Shown piece by piece: positions 33,301 to 45,600 of a DNA stretch of 64,000 nucleotides. The notes beneath the pieces are model-generated. The model was given only the letters and a program-made list of their open reading frames with translations. It was not told where the DNA came from and ran no database searches. Origin of the DNA: Dryas octopetala (taxonomy: Eukaryota > Streptophyta > Magnoliopsida > Rosales > Rosaceae); contig OY992834.1 of NCBI GenBank assembly GCA_963921425.1, forward strand, positions 26,611,923 to 26,675,922, written 5' to 3'. Numbering within the stretch: the stretch's first letter is position 1; every line of letters begins with the position of its first letter. Both the position numbers and the translations under genes were made by a program.

Positions 33301-36300
33301 GAAAATGTTGCTTCTGTTAAAAGTTAAGAACCACATATTGCAATATTTTGTTGCCTACACTTCTTTCCACACTAATTTGTTTATATGCTTACTCAATGTG
33401 ATTAGTGAGAAGTTATGCATATGATAAACTAGAACGTTTATTTATTGATTTAATGCTTATAGCTGCTAAATCTTATTCCATATTTTATGTTCCTCTCCAT
33501 GAGGTGGCTATGGAGAGGAATCAGGAAAGAGAATGTTGCTTTCTGGTAAAAGTTAAGAACCACATATTCCAATATTTTGTTGCCTACACTTCTTTCCACA
33601 CTAATTTGTTTTATATGCTTACTGAATGCGGTTAGTGAGATGTTATGCAGATGATAATTAGAACATTTATTTATTGGTTTAATGCTTATAGCTGTGTAAA
33701 TCTTATTCCATATTTTATTTTCCTCTCCATGAGGTGGCTATGGCCTCCATCTGTGAAGCCAAAACCTCTTTGCTACCAGCTAATCTGCACTGCTGTTGCT
33801 TATCTGGATTTGAAAGGAGTCTACCTATGGTTATGTTGATTGTTATAGTTGCATCCTCACTTTATTGTCCCATCACCTGTCTCCTTTTCAGGTGATTTTA
33901 TATACAAGGTTTCTTCTCAATCACCAACTAGGCATTTCGTAATACATTCACGGAAGGCTCTACTCAATGGAATTAGCCCTGCTGAAAATCGAAGTATTCC
34001 ACCTCTTAAGTATGTACTGTGTAATGTTCTGTATTGTGAACTTATATTTAAATCAACTGATGTAGGGTTATTAAAGTGATTTTTTATTGGTATCAACTTA
34101 ACTCAATACTGCTATCCTAAAAATTCTTAGATTAATAAATGTAAACAACTTTCTCACAACTAATATGATGCTTATTATTGTTGACCGCATTTCACCTTAT
34201 TTGCAGATACGAGTACTTTTATGGCCTTTTGCGTGACTTTCCGGACTTAAGATTTACAATAAATGGGGGCATAAACACCGTTGATGTGGTGAGCCTTGTC
34301 AAAATAACTGTTATTTTGTCCTAAAGAAGGATATGAAATTTTGCCAGCTACTTTTTTGTTCAATACTTACTGGTTTTTGTTTTTCCATAAAATTTTCCCT
34401 CAAGTTAAATTGTAAATAACATTTGTGGTAACATTTCCTTGTTGTTGAGAAAGGTTAGTCTAAAATTGTATTTTCTGAACTGTTTTTCGTTGTAATCAGT
34501 CAATACAGCGTTTGTTAAATTTAGAAGTTCTTGTCTCTTTGTTTATAGAAACAGAAACCTTTCATTAAACAAATGAAAAAGTACAAATCAGTGGACAAGG
34601 GGTCCACCAAAATACAAAAAGAAAACTACAACAACTAGGAGCTTTCAACAAAAGTATAACAGCTGCAAGAAAACAACCCCTTAACAATAATCCCCTCAGC
34701 TACATACACTATAACACTGCTGCTCCCTAATCTGAGAATATAACAGAAAAATAAGACTAAATTCTGAAGAACAGATGTCCATAAAGACACCCAAAATCGA
34801 ACCCTTTCTCATAGCCCTTTAGAATCCTCAAAGACCCCTCTATTCCTTTCCATCCAAATAACCCAAAAATTGTAATCATAGCACATCTACCCAAAACCAC
34901 ATCCCTATTCTTGCCTCTGAAAAATTTAAGGGGCTGTTTGGTAACGTTTTCAAATACCATTTTTCATTTTACAAAACAATGAACACACAGAATTCACGTT
35001 TGGTGAGCTCACTTGCGAAAACACGGAATACAATATTTGGAAAACAAATTCAAAAGTGTATGTTAAGTTTGAAAACATCGTAAAGACGTTCTCATTGTTT
35101 TCAGGAAACGCGGGATACAAAATTAAAACACGGAAAATCCCTTGCTTTATTTTTTCCTGCCGCTCGCTCTCTTCTTCGAGTTCTCTTGTTCTAGTTCATC
35201 TGCAAAAATTCATATGGCCGTAAATTACAGAACAACACCATGGTTATCCACCTCCTCTTTCGTCTTCTTCAAACCCAACCATAAACACCAACCCACAAAG
35301 AAACACAACTCTTTCTCACCTTCAATTAATTTTCTCTCCGCCAGCCAACTCACATCCCCGGCCAAACCCACATCTCCTTTCTTTCTCTCTGTGTGTTAGT
35401 TTTGATGGGCTCTATTCATGGAATCTTTGAGGTCTTTGTTTGGTATCGGTGGTATTGGCTGGAAGATGATGAGTTTGACCTTGTTGATGGGTCTAATTGA
35501 TGCTTTCTAGTTTGGGTCTCTTTTCAAGATTCTGAAGCATTGATGGGCACTAGACAGAGTTTCTAGGGTCTTCTGGTTTATTGTAGACTAATTGAGTTTT
35601 TTTGGTTTTTTGTATTTGCTTAGAGGGACTAGTTTTTTATATCTACTAATAAAATAAAAGTTTTAGTTAAAAAAATCATTGAAATTTCATTTTTACATAT
35701 AGAAGATGATGAAAATATAACTCAATCTCTTTGATTTTGGTCACTCGTTTGATAAAAATAATATGCCAACTCATTAATAAATTTATTAGTAGATTATATG
35801 TAACATGCTAGATTGAAAATTATATGTAGCATTTCATTAAGAATATTTTTTAGGCTTATGCTACGGGATGCATTCTACTATTTTTATTTTCAGAAAATCG
35901 TTTTTAGGCTTATGCTACCAGACACATTCTCAAATCTTAAAAATGCAAAATTTAATTTCTCATATTCATTTTGCAAAACAATTTTTAGAAAATAATTTTG
36001 TTAAACGTTACTAGACGGGCCCTAATCTTTTCACTTAAAAAGAGTTGCAGGAAGTGGGAATAACTCAGTTTAATTCGCCTCCTTGAATTTAGAAGTTACT
36101 ATTTTGATGCCTAGAAGTAACAAGTTTATGCATGTTGTCATTTTGTGCTTTTATAAACTGAGTAGTTGTTTAACATCTCATCCTGGTTTCTAACATGATT
36201 TGGGAGTGCATGTTGATAATAATACAACAAAGCTGTAGGCAATTTTATTTTTTTGATTTCTACTATAATTGTTACATTAAATTTATGATGATTCCATTCA

Positions 36301-39300
36301 CCTATTTTTTTCACGTCTTTTTCATTTCAGGTCAATGCAGCTAGAAGGGCAGGAGCTCATGGTGTAATGGTTGGACGTGCTGCATTTCAGAAGTATGTAA
36401 TATCCGTGATTTGGTTTTTTTTTTTTTCCTTTTCAGTATGCTCATTATTGGAAGACTTTTTAAGTTGGTTACATTTTTTTTCAAGTCTTGGTCTTATCCT
36501 CCCTGTAATTATTTTATATCTGTTTTTGTTTCATTTGTGTCTGGGTTTCCTATAAACAAAAAATAAATAAAAAAATAAAAGAAATAGAAGAACCAAAAGA
36601 ACCTCGTGCATGCAAACGAGGGATTAAGTAGAAGATGTAAAACTTGAAGTAATGAGAATATTATGAGATCATGGTAACCGATTTCTATGAAATTTGAGCA
36701 TGGAGTGCTGCAGTTGGGGAGAATGAAACCTCTTCAGTTTAGCTCTTTTGCTTTAAGAGAGTCCTATCCAAGATGGGAAAGCAGTATTTTTTCTTTTCTT
36801 TCCACACTATATCGAGCTCTTACAGCTAACATCTTGCCTCACATGTAGGTCTGTCCACTACCCTTGAACCAAATGTGAGTCTTGCATTTTCCAATCAGGA
36901 AAATTACTGGAAAACAAAAGATCAAGACTTGAATGAAGACTAACTGACAACTAGGCTGTAATAATTATACTATATCGAATAACTGGTTGCCCAAAACCTA
37001 ATGTATTTTAAGATATATATAAGTACATCATTGAAAAGGTTGCTGTTTCATATAAATTTAGCCTTAGAATTGCTTCCCTTTGAGTTTTGGTTTTTTTTTT
37101 TTTTTTTTAATTGAGATTTCTGATAATCCTCTCAATTCTAATGCTAATTGGTCACTCAATAAGTTGACTGACAACCTTTTGTACATTTTCTACAGCCCAT
37201 GGCATACTTTAGGACATGTTGATACTGCTATTTATGGTGCACCAAGCAGTGGTGTAACACGGCGTCAGGTTCAGTTGCAAACTTCGCTTATACGTGAAAT
37301 TTCCTTTAAAATAATGGTTTCCTGACAGTTCAAAGTTTTCTTTTCTTTTTTCACTTTTAGATACTTGAGAAGTTTCAAGTTTATGGAGATTCTGTTTTGG
37401 GAAAATATGGACGCAAACCAAATGTTCGAGATGTGGCAAGGGTTAGTAATAGCTAGTAGTTTAGCTCAATTAGTACTTTCCCATTTTTTCACTATATACT
37501 GTCCACTGTCGTCCTCATTATATTTTGTACTGTACTGTCTGGAAAATTTGCCACATGCCCTTACATTTTACAAGTCATAAAATAATGGATAAAGAATGCC
37601 AACAACTGTTTCTGCATACTTTAAAATATTGACCTTGCAATATTATGTTATTATTGGCCTTAATAAAAGATGAATGGAAAACTTGGGAAGCTGTCATCTG
37701 ACTTTTGGTTGGCATTTTGCACTCAGAGCATGGGTTTCTTCTGTCTTGTCATGTGTCTAACATCACAACAATATATCACCATTGGTCTCTGAAGGCTATG
37801 TTGCATTGAGCCTGTTACAAGGGCCAGGGTTATATGTATTTTGACATATATTGCTTAGCTATCGTTCTATATACTGAATTTTGGTTTGTAGCTATCGTTC
37901 TCTGTTGGTGCTACAGTGACTCAAACCGACTTCTTGAATGCTAGTCATTACCTTATGGGTCTAACACTGGGATATGGGAGTGTGTATATGTTTAAGAGCG
38001 TAAAGAAGTTGTTGCAAAGATAGCCCCAAATATTTTTGCTTTGTGGACACAATTTGTGAAATTCCATATTATCTGATGTCTCTATCCTCCGCTCTTTTAC
38101 CACTTTTTTTTTTCGTTGACCGGGATACAATATCTTAATCTGGCCTTCTATAGACCTAAGTTTTCCCCTTCCACAATGTTTTTTGGTGTAATTACATTAC
38201 CATCTTTTTATTCTGCTGCAGCCTTTGCTTGGTCTTTTCTATGCGGAACCTGGGAATGGTCTGTGGAAGCGCAAAGCTGACGCTGCTTTCCTGCATTGCA
38301 CGGTACTATTATTAAACACCTTTTTTGTTCCATGTTTACAATTTAATGCAGGGGAGGTTTATGAAACACAGGACCTTGAAAATTCTATCACCAAGCAAAA
38401 CCCAATATTTCTTTTAACATACTTAGTTTTCACTTTTCTCCCCATGTAAACTATCAGCCATGTTTATTACTGGTAAACACAACAATCATTTTCAATATTT
38501 GCCCTCCAGTTTCCTCCCTTAAATGTGTACTATCAATCATGCTTATCAGCTTGAGTTGTTTCTAAAGTTCATGTGAATCAGAAAAACAGCACATTTTTAG
38601 TCTGAAAATATGTAGGCAGCCAATATTATCAGAACGGGGACTAGATCCATATTTATTGAGAGTTGTGAGTGGCATGAGTTTGTGAAGGAAACAATGACTC
38701 CCCATAAACATGGTATTGCATGCCATTATGTTGCATTATGTGAGAAGGAAATATCATTGGTTTCTGCATTAGACATTTTTTTTTTTGACCAGCTGCATTA
38801 GACATTTTAAACTAAAAGAAATCTTTTTGGTGGAACAGTCATGTTATACTGTGGTGTACATGATACATATGTCAAACTGAATATCTGCTGGATAAACAGC
38901 CAACCTTTCTCCTGACCCTTCTAGCTATTAGCAATGCCGCATCATTGGCAGCCATGTACACTGATGAAGTGTTCAAGAAGTTTTGAAAGAGATCTCCAAC
39001 TTGAACTTTAAAATGATGTTGCTGTTTTGGTATGTAAGTTATACTATGAGTGTATAATCAATAAAATTGGAGCACATATGAATTGTCATCTAGTAAAGAA
39101 TATATTGATTTTTGCCAATGAAGATTTACTTTCAACTTGCTCATGTTCAATTAAACAACCAATATTGTGTGTACTTTCTAGGCATATAATCTAGCTTGGG
39201 ATGCAACTGTATCATTGTTGGAAAGGGGCAGTATATAGAATATTTTTCTTACTATAACATGACACATAGGATGAAGGTTATGAGATGAAAGGATAATCCT

Positions 39301-39623
39301 ACAAAAAATTTAGTTGTCTTGATGCTTACCTTAATTGCATTTATTACAGTCATTCATTCTTTTTCGGTAATTTTTTTTTTTTTTACTATGATCTTCCAAG
39401 GACTTCTCTTATTTCTCTTTATTCCTAAAGTTTCTGAGATGGCTCTTGAACCTTGCAGACTATGAAATCATTTTTTGATGAAACGCTTGTAGCAATTCCC
39501 GACTCTGTCTTGGATTCACCTGTTCCGGAGCTACCATCTGGTGGTAAAGATCCTTTTGCCAATATACATAGTTTGCTGCCTCCACCGTATGAATCAAGGG
39601 AACAAGAACTACAATATGCTTAG
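30388..39623 (+). CDS. DusA-like tRNA-dihydrouridine synthase
   Basis: Twelve exons: 30388-30626, 30768-30894, 32134-32261, 32362-32431, 32537-32639, 33892-34009, 34207-34288, 36331-36392, 37196-37268, 37361-37441, 38222-38302, 39459-39623. They total 1329 nt, 442 aa, with consistent phases and GT...AG borders. The N-terminal ~78 residues are Ser/Thr-rich with few acids, a likely organelle transit peptide. Then comes the FMN-binding TIM barrel of the DUS family: [34 protein letters not shown], and [20 protein letters not shown] with the catalytic Cys of the GCP motif. [37 protein letters not shown] and [13 protein letters not shown] follow. The enzyme reduces uridine in the tRNA D-loop (DusA: positions 20/20a) using NADPH. 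Plants have several homologs; the exact paralog is not assigned. Introns hold LINE pieces, a MITE and a duplication. Confidence 0.93.
31273..31480 (-). pseudogene. LINE-1 reverse transcriptase fragment in intron 2
   Basis: The minus-strand frame contains [20 protein letters not shown], the typical 'YLSxGGRLTLIK..LS' block after the RT palm of plant L1 LINEs. Only about 60-70 codons are recognisable. It lies antisense in intron 2 of the dihydrouridine synthase gene. Confidence 0.65.
33291..33746. repeat. 228-bp tandem duplication in intron 5
   Basis: 33291-33518 and 33519-33746 are diverged copies sharing AATCAGGAAAG, AAGTTAAGAACCACATATT, TTGTTGCCTACACTTCTTTC and CTCTCCATGAGGTGGCTATG. There are about a dozen substitutions and small indels, so it is not recent. 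It does not touch splice sites (exon 6 begins at 33892). Confidence 0.88.
34540..34925 (-). pseudogene. 3' end of a LINE-1 element in intron 7
   Basis: On the minus strand a frame includes [20 protein letters not shown], resembling the last (zf-RVT) region of plant L1 ORF2 with a frameshift. A LINE-like 3' tail follows: TTTTGTATTTTGGTGGACCC, CTTGTCCACTGATTTGTAC and TTTGTTTAATGAAAGG. It is 5'-truncated, as LINE copies usually are. No poly(A) tail was resolved. Confidence 0.6.
34931..36023. mobile_element. Inverted-repeat element in intron 7 with a captured-looking ORF
   Basis: The left end GGGGCTGTTTGGTAACG and the reverse complement of the right end (GGGCCCGTCTAGTAACG) pair. Further inside, TTTTACAAAACAATG pairs with CATTTTGCAAAACAATT. 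I found no clean target duplication. The interior contains an ORF at 35214-35399 (ATG 35214, TAG 35397) of 61 codons. Its Ser/Thr/Lys-rich start [19 protein letters not shown] resembles a plastid transit peptide, suggesting a captured host-gene piece. Expression is not shown. Confidence 0.6.
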
Positions 39624-40150
39624 TCTGTATGACTGTATCCTATGCAAATTGTATTCTTTAGTGGCAATATCTTAATTTCAAGTTTAAGCTTATTCTTTAC
39701 ATCTTTGGAATGTAACCTCATTGATCCCATGTGACAATACGTACTCAAATATGTCAGTGCATAGTCAAAAGTATATTGTTTTGGACGGCAGTCACAGTCT
39801 ATCTTGAAATCCTTTGGGATGGTGACTAACAATTTGTATTTTGAGTACCACAGATCTTCTATACTAAGAACCTCCCTGACTTTACCAATCTATTACACTG
39901 CTTTTTAAATAATAACACTGTTACGATTATGGGATATTTTTGTTATCACTGAACAAGGGATTTTGGTTTGAGCCCTCGGCATTGTCATTTCTCTCTTGGG
40001 ATATACCCTTTAATTGTTATTGTTATGATAAAAAATACACTATAGCTCTTGGTTATACCTTTATTGGTATTGTTATGATAAAAAATACACTATAGCTCTT
40101 GGTTATACCTTTATTGGGGATCTCTCTCTTTTTCATTTTCTTTTTGTCTT
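39624..40150. other. 3' flank of the dihydrouridine synthase gene
   Basis: Should hold the 3' UTR and poly(A) site. It contains a 50-bp tandem duplication (40021-40070 and 40071-40120, landmark TGTTATGATAAAAAATACAC). No other gene. Confidence 0.55.
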
Positions 40151-40154
40151 TAAG

Positions 40155-40890
40155 GCACGTCTACTTACCCGTAATTGGAATTGGCATATATTAGAATTGG
40201 AGTGAGGATGAATCGGAGTGAAGAGTAATCGGAGCAGGAATCAGAGTCAGATATTCTCATTAACATGTTTATTAACTGTCTGGAATCGAAATAAAAAACA
40301 ACATGATTTTCATACACATGTTTACTTATTTTCAGGAATCAGAATCAAAATTAGTTTGATTACTAAAAGCCTTTATACAAAATTAAACATGTTTAATGAT
40401 ACTCATAATCTTTAAAATGCCTAAAAGTAAAGTTTACGTCAAATATTTTTCATACTTTTATTTATGGTGAAGAAAAAAATTTAAATTATCCCCTCAATTC
40501 CCTTTCATTTATGGCGAAGAATAAAAATTAAAATTATCTTAAATTTATTTTACATACTTTTATTTATAGTGAAGAAAAAAAATTAAAATGATTTATGGTT
40601 GAGGGCAATTTTGTATTTTTAAAAAAGGGTGAGGGTAGTTTTGGCTTGAAAAATTCTATTCTGATTCCCTTTTATCTATTCCGAACCCCCTTCTATGGAG
40701 TTCAATTCCTCCAAGAGAAGAAATTCAATACCTTATTTCATATGGGCCCTACACTCTTTTTCATTCTAATATGTATAAGGAAACAAGTGAATCAGAATAA
40801 GAATGACTCCCAAATGTAAGTAAACACATGAATGTGAATCACTCTCATTCTTTCCATTCCTATTGCAAATAAGTGAACATGCCCTTAATG
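40155..40890. mobile_element. Probable MITE with diverged inverted ends
   Basis: The left end AAGGCACGTCTACTTACCCG pairs imperfectly with the reverse complement of the right end (AAGGGCATGTTCACTTATTT). In both arms GTTTACTTA and AATGGAA/GAATGAGAGTGA-like phrases recur inverted. The interior has repeated TTTATGGTGAAGAA phrases. No target duplication was identified and there is no ORF of note. Confidence 0.5.
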
Positions 40891-40954
40891 GTCTAAGGCT
40901 CTTTTTAGTTTACTAAGTGTTGAAATGAGAAATTATGACTGGAATGGTGGGGTG

Positions 40955-41325
40955 TCTCAAAAGATATTTACACTTACACCTCCTGAGGTTTATCGTCTTT
41001 TCACATATACCCCTTGAGGTTTCAAAAATTACACATACACTCCTTAAGGTTTCAAAACTGTTGCATATAACTTCCTACACTGAGACGAAAAATGATGAGA
41101 ATGTATGCAAAAATGTATGCTAAAGGGGGTGAATGGCCTAATAAGATTACTTAAAGTGTAAGGTCCAACTTCAATACAAATATCTTCTTTGTTTATTTAT
41201 TGTTTTCTCTTGCAAGGGGTTATATGCAACATTTTTGAAACAACAGGAGGTGTATATGTAATTTTTGAAACCCCAGGGGGTGTAAGTGAAAAAACGATAA
41301 ACCTCAAGGGGTGTAAGTGTAATTA
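40955..41325. mobile_element. Foldback MITE
   Basis: Arms of about 110 bp: ATTTACACTTACACCTCCTG... at the left, and the reverse complement of ...CAAGGGGTGTAAGTGTAATT at the right. Shared inner landmarks are GAGGTTTATCGT, GGTTTCAAAAATTACA and GTTGCATATAAC. As in the 5833-6271 element, each arm is itself made of a repeated phrase (CCTTGAGGTTTCAAAA). No clear duplication of target DNA was found. Confidence 0.7.
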
Positions 41326-42602
41326 ACTCATCTAAAAATCATATAAAGAAATATAAGATGTTAATTCTCATTGGAGACTATGCTGACCTGAGAGGCCTTT
41401 TAACTCTTTAATGTCAAAATGGTATAGCACTTAAGCTACCAAATTTTGTTGGACATTTTACAATTAATCCAAGCCATTTAATGTATGTAGAAGCAAGGAG
41501 GAAATTTTTGCCGAAAATTTTGTTTTTTGGGGAAGGGGAAATTTTATCACGATACCAAACTATTTTCGTCAAGATTTCAGAAATATCGGCGAAAATATCA
41601 GCTTGGGGGTGAGATTTATGGGTTTTAGTGGATTTCGACAACATGGGGCGAGATGAGGCGGCGAAATCATGGGGGAAAGAGAACAACAAGAGAAAGAAAG
41701 AGAGAGAGATGAGGTCTGGTGTGTGGCAGCTGGAAGAGAGAATGAAATATAAATTCTGGGTTTGGGTTTCTTTTATACTAAACCCTAGTCGATGAAAAGA
41801 CTAAATACCCCTCAATCTTCGTTTGTCCGTAACTCTCAAACCGTAATTCCAAAACACTTTCCGTTTGCGCTTACGCGCTCGTTGACCCGAGACTTTTTCA
41901 ACAAGACTAAAATCAAAACTGTGCCTTTCTTAATTTTTATTGTTCCTCGATGGCTCGCCGAAACCACTTAAAATTCAAATAACTCATACAAATTAACTTC
42001 GAGGTCTGAAAAACGTTCTATAAAATCCCGTGATTTCGTCTCGATAAATTTTATTTTTGTACGACTTCAAATTCATTTATTACCTTCCAAAATTCCCCAG
42101 AAAAATTATAATATCTTCAAATTAACAAGATAATAATTAATAAATCACTATTTACTCAAAAATAAATTATAAACCAACTTTTTCTGAATCTCACAATCTA
42201 TTTAGATTGTGTTTGGTTATTAAATTAAGAGATTTAGAAAATAACAATACATGTCATTTTCTTATTTGTCCACATATGTTTTAAGGACAATTGGATTCAA
42301 AATGATTAAATATCCCTTAAAAAGAGGTCATTTTTATGTAATTGCTAATTAGTGAATTATTTTTATTTAACAGTATTTGCCTTCAACATGCATTATATTC
42401 ATCTTAGTAAATAGTTTTAACACAAATTATGTTCTGAAACACAAATTATAGTTTAGGGGTAAAAACATAATTAAACTTAAAATTGATTAAAATAAACGCC
42501 ACGCGTGTGTATACCTCCCCACTGGTTCTCTACTTGTACAGTTGTACCTAAGCAGCTCTCTGAAACCCAAAAATCTCTCGTCAGAATCACTCAAACAACA
42601 CC
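41326..42602. other. Spacer with a scrap of the 6804-type element
   Basis: About 41480-41640 carries phrases like those in the left end of the element at 6804-8096 (AAATTTTGTTTTTTGGGG, GATACCAAACTATTTTCG, ATATCGGCGAAAAT), so it is a truncated or diverged relative. The rest is AT-rich. Near 42490-42520 is CCACGCGTGTG, a G-box-like palindrome about 100 bp upstream of the next ATG, perhaps a promoter element. Confidence 0.45.
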
Positions 42603-45600
42603 ATGGAAACACAAGACGGCGACAACCTCAACACTACCTCTTCATGGAGCTCTGCAGCAAACTGGTCCATCACCGGTGGCTCTCTCGTAAATAGCGTCAC
42701 TTTGGAGTCCTCTTTTTCCCCGATCGACGACAGCGAGACTCAAAATTCCACCCCCAAATCCTCTCTTATTCTGCACCCTCCATCAACCGATTCTGGCCCT
42801 TGCGAGATCACCAGTATGTTCCACAATTTTCTTTCGTTTTTGAATTTTTTCCGGGATAGCATTTTTCTTAGAAAATTTATTGAATTTGTATGCGTGATTT
42901 CTTTGTTGAAATATTGTGGTTAAAACGATTAATTTATTATTTGGTAATTTCGATTCAATTTACGTTAAAAATATTGAGGGTAGCCCCATGTTTGGGGTAT
43001 GAGAAAAACATAAAAATAGTAAATTTTTTTGTGGTCGAAAAAAAAAAAAGCAAATCTACTTCTATGAATATATACAGAAAGTTCAGTACTTTTCTTAACT
43101 TGGCCACCGCACATATGTGTCACCTCATGATCCCAACCATTATCTTTTAGGTCTAAAGAATTATACTTGAAGAAAAATCAACTAAATGAGAAACCTTACC
43201 CGTCTATTTATAATAAATTAAATAGACAATTACAGACACTCTCCGATAACACTGAACGATCATAGTGATGATTAAATGTTTAAATCATTTCTAAATTGGT
43301 TGATCCTAAACAAGGAACGTATCGGACCATTGCCTAACAAATTTTTCACTTTCCTCTGTGTGTGTGTGTGTGTCTATTTATGAATATAATTGTCATATTG
43401 GCACTGTCAGATTGTGAATTAGGACCAACTGGTCCTTAAATAAGCATTTGTTAATTAGCAAATGGATCAAATGTATGATGAGGACTTAGACTATTAGAGA
43501 ATAATTGTATATATATTCTTCTTTTTTTCTTTTCTCTTTTGGTGGAGTAAGATTTTCTGTTATTTTTGAATGATAATTGATGCTAAAATAGAATTCAGTG
43601 AGAATGAGGATTGTCTAATTTTTTAAAATAGCGAAGATGTTAATGAAGCCTAATGGAGGGGTGATAAAAGGTGCTTGTGTTGAGCCTCGGTAAATATGAC
43701 ATGGTCAACATACTTAGTTATCAAAAAGAGGAAAGGATAATACAAATATTTTACATGAAACCATGCACTTTTGCCCCTCTGGTTATAAATATTGTAATTA
43801 CTTAGATATATCTTAAACCTTTAAGGTAGCTCTGAACATGGACTTTTATTTTCTTTTGTTAATATGGTTGTCCTCTGATGGAACAATTCATCACTTAGTA
43901 CATGTATCAAGAATTTTAAGCATAAACCACCCGGCACTGCTATTTTGTTGGCAATAGATACTTTGATTTTTGCAAATTTGTGCTTCATTGCATTCATAAG
44001 CCGCATACTTTATTTTCCTTTTGGCTGGTTTTTGGGGTTATCGTCTTTGTTGTTGTCCAAGTCTTTATTCTTCCTTTGCACAGGAACAATTTCTCAACAC
44101 CCTACAATTGTACCAAATGCATCAATGTCCCCTAAAGAAAGCTTTTAAAACAATGTCCCTCAAACAAGAAAAAAAATTCAAATGTTTAAAGTAGAAGAGT
44201 CAGTCAAAAAAGAAAAAGAAGATAATTGATACTTTCAAATGACCAACAACTTATTGCACTGCAGTTAATTTCACACAAAAGCATGAGGTCCAGCAGGTTT
44301 ATGTTCGGAGTACTGCCCGAGTCTATGAGATATACTACACACCTGATTTGCAGAGTGAGAACGAATATCTCTGTACTGTTCGCTGTGGCATTGCTGCCAG
44401 AGATGAAGTGCTTTACACAGCTGATAATGAAGAAGTTCGATCTGCACATTCAAATGGGTCTCTTAAGGACCTATCTGATGAAAATTTCAGAAATGGAAAT
44501 AACCTGAGCCCCAGTGAAGATGACTGGGTTGAAGTGAAAGGTCCAGATACTCATGTTCTTGATAACAAAATGAATTCTTTGACATTGAAGTGTGGTTCTG
44601 CACAGGTATGTTGCTTCGTTCTCCATACATTAATCCCAGTGACCCACCTCTCCCCACCCCCCCCCCCCCCCCCCTTTTTTTTTTCCCTTCCATCTAGTCA
44701 ATCCTTTATGGTGCTCCTCATGCCTTTAGCCACATATATGGAGGTGTTGGCCCATTATCATTGTGGTTGAGAGGTTTATGAGTGCAAATTATCGTAGTGT
44801 CAAATCAGCTTATTGGAGTGTTCGTTGGCCAATTTCTATTTGACATTTTTCACATTTAGAATATATTATTACTGCTCCAAGGCCTCTTCAGATGCTTTTT
44901 GTCACTTGTAGTGCCCTTTTGTTTGATGTATTGGGCTGGGATGAGTGATTAAACATGAGAGTACTAATCTATATTGATTATTATCTTCACTGATCAAGGT
45001 AAATTTTTCAGGCTTTTTATGAAGCTACAGCACAGATTAATGATGTAAATCCTTGTGTATCCCTTACGCTTCGTCTATTATCGCTTGAGAGGAAAGATTG
45101 TGTTTATGTTGATGAGATCTATGTGTTTGCTGATCCTGTTGATTCAGCTGATTCAGAAAATCAAGTGAGTACAGTTGAAAACTCAGCTGGAAGTTCTCTC
45201 ATGGCCATGCTTGTGCCTACCCTTTTGCAATTATCTAAAACGAGGGGTGTTAACCAAACACAAGACAAGCCAATTTCTGATACATCCGAAAATCAGAACT
45301 TCCTAGAGATTGGGTCAAAAGCAAATGATTGTACCAGTGTTGCAACTAAGATTCCGAAGGAAAGAAAATCCACCATACCTGAGCATCAAGAAGTAAAGTT
45401 GCAGGATGTGTATGGGGTTACTGTCGGTACACCTCAAATACAGATCCCCCCAGAAGTTCCCATTAGAGAAAGCAAACCTGATTCCCCTCCACAAGTTCCT
45501 GTTGAAAGAGTTGTGGACCAGCTGTACTCCCGAATCAGCAGAATAGAGGATCTATTTTTGAGGTTCGAAGACAAAATGCTAAAGCCCATAAGCAGCATTG

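Noticed and set aside
33405..33839. Two small frames in intron 5 considered as a duplicated gene
   Set aside because: They are the two copies of the 228-bp tandem duplication; frames differ and no domain is present.
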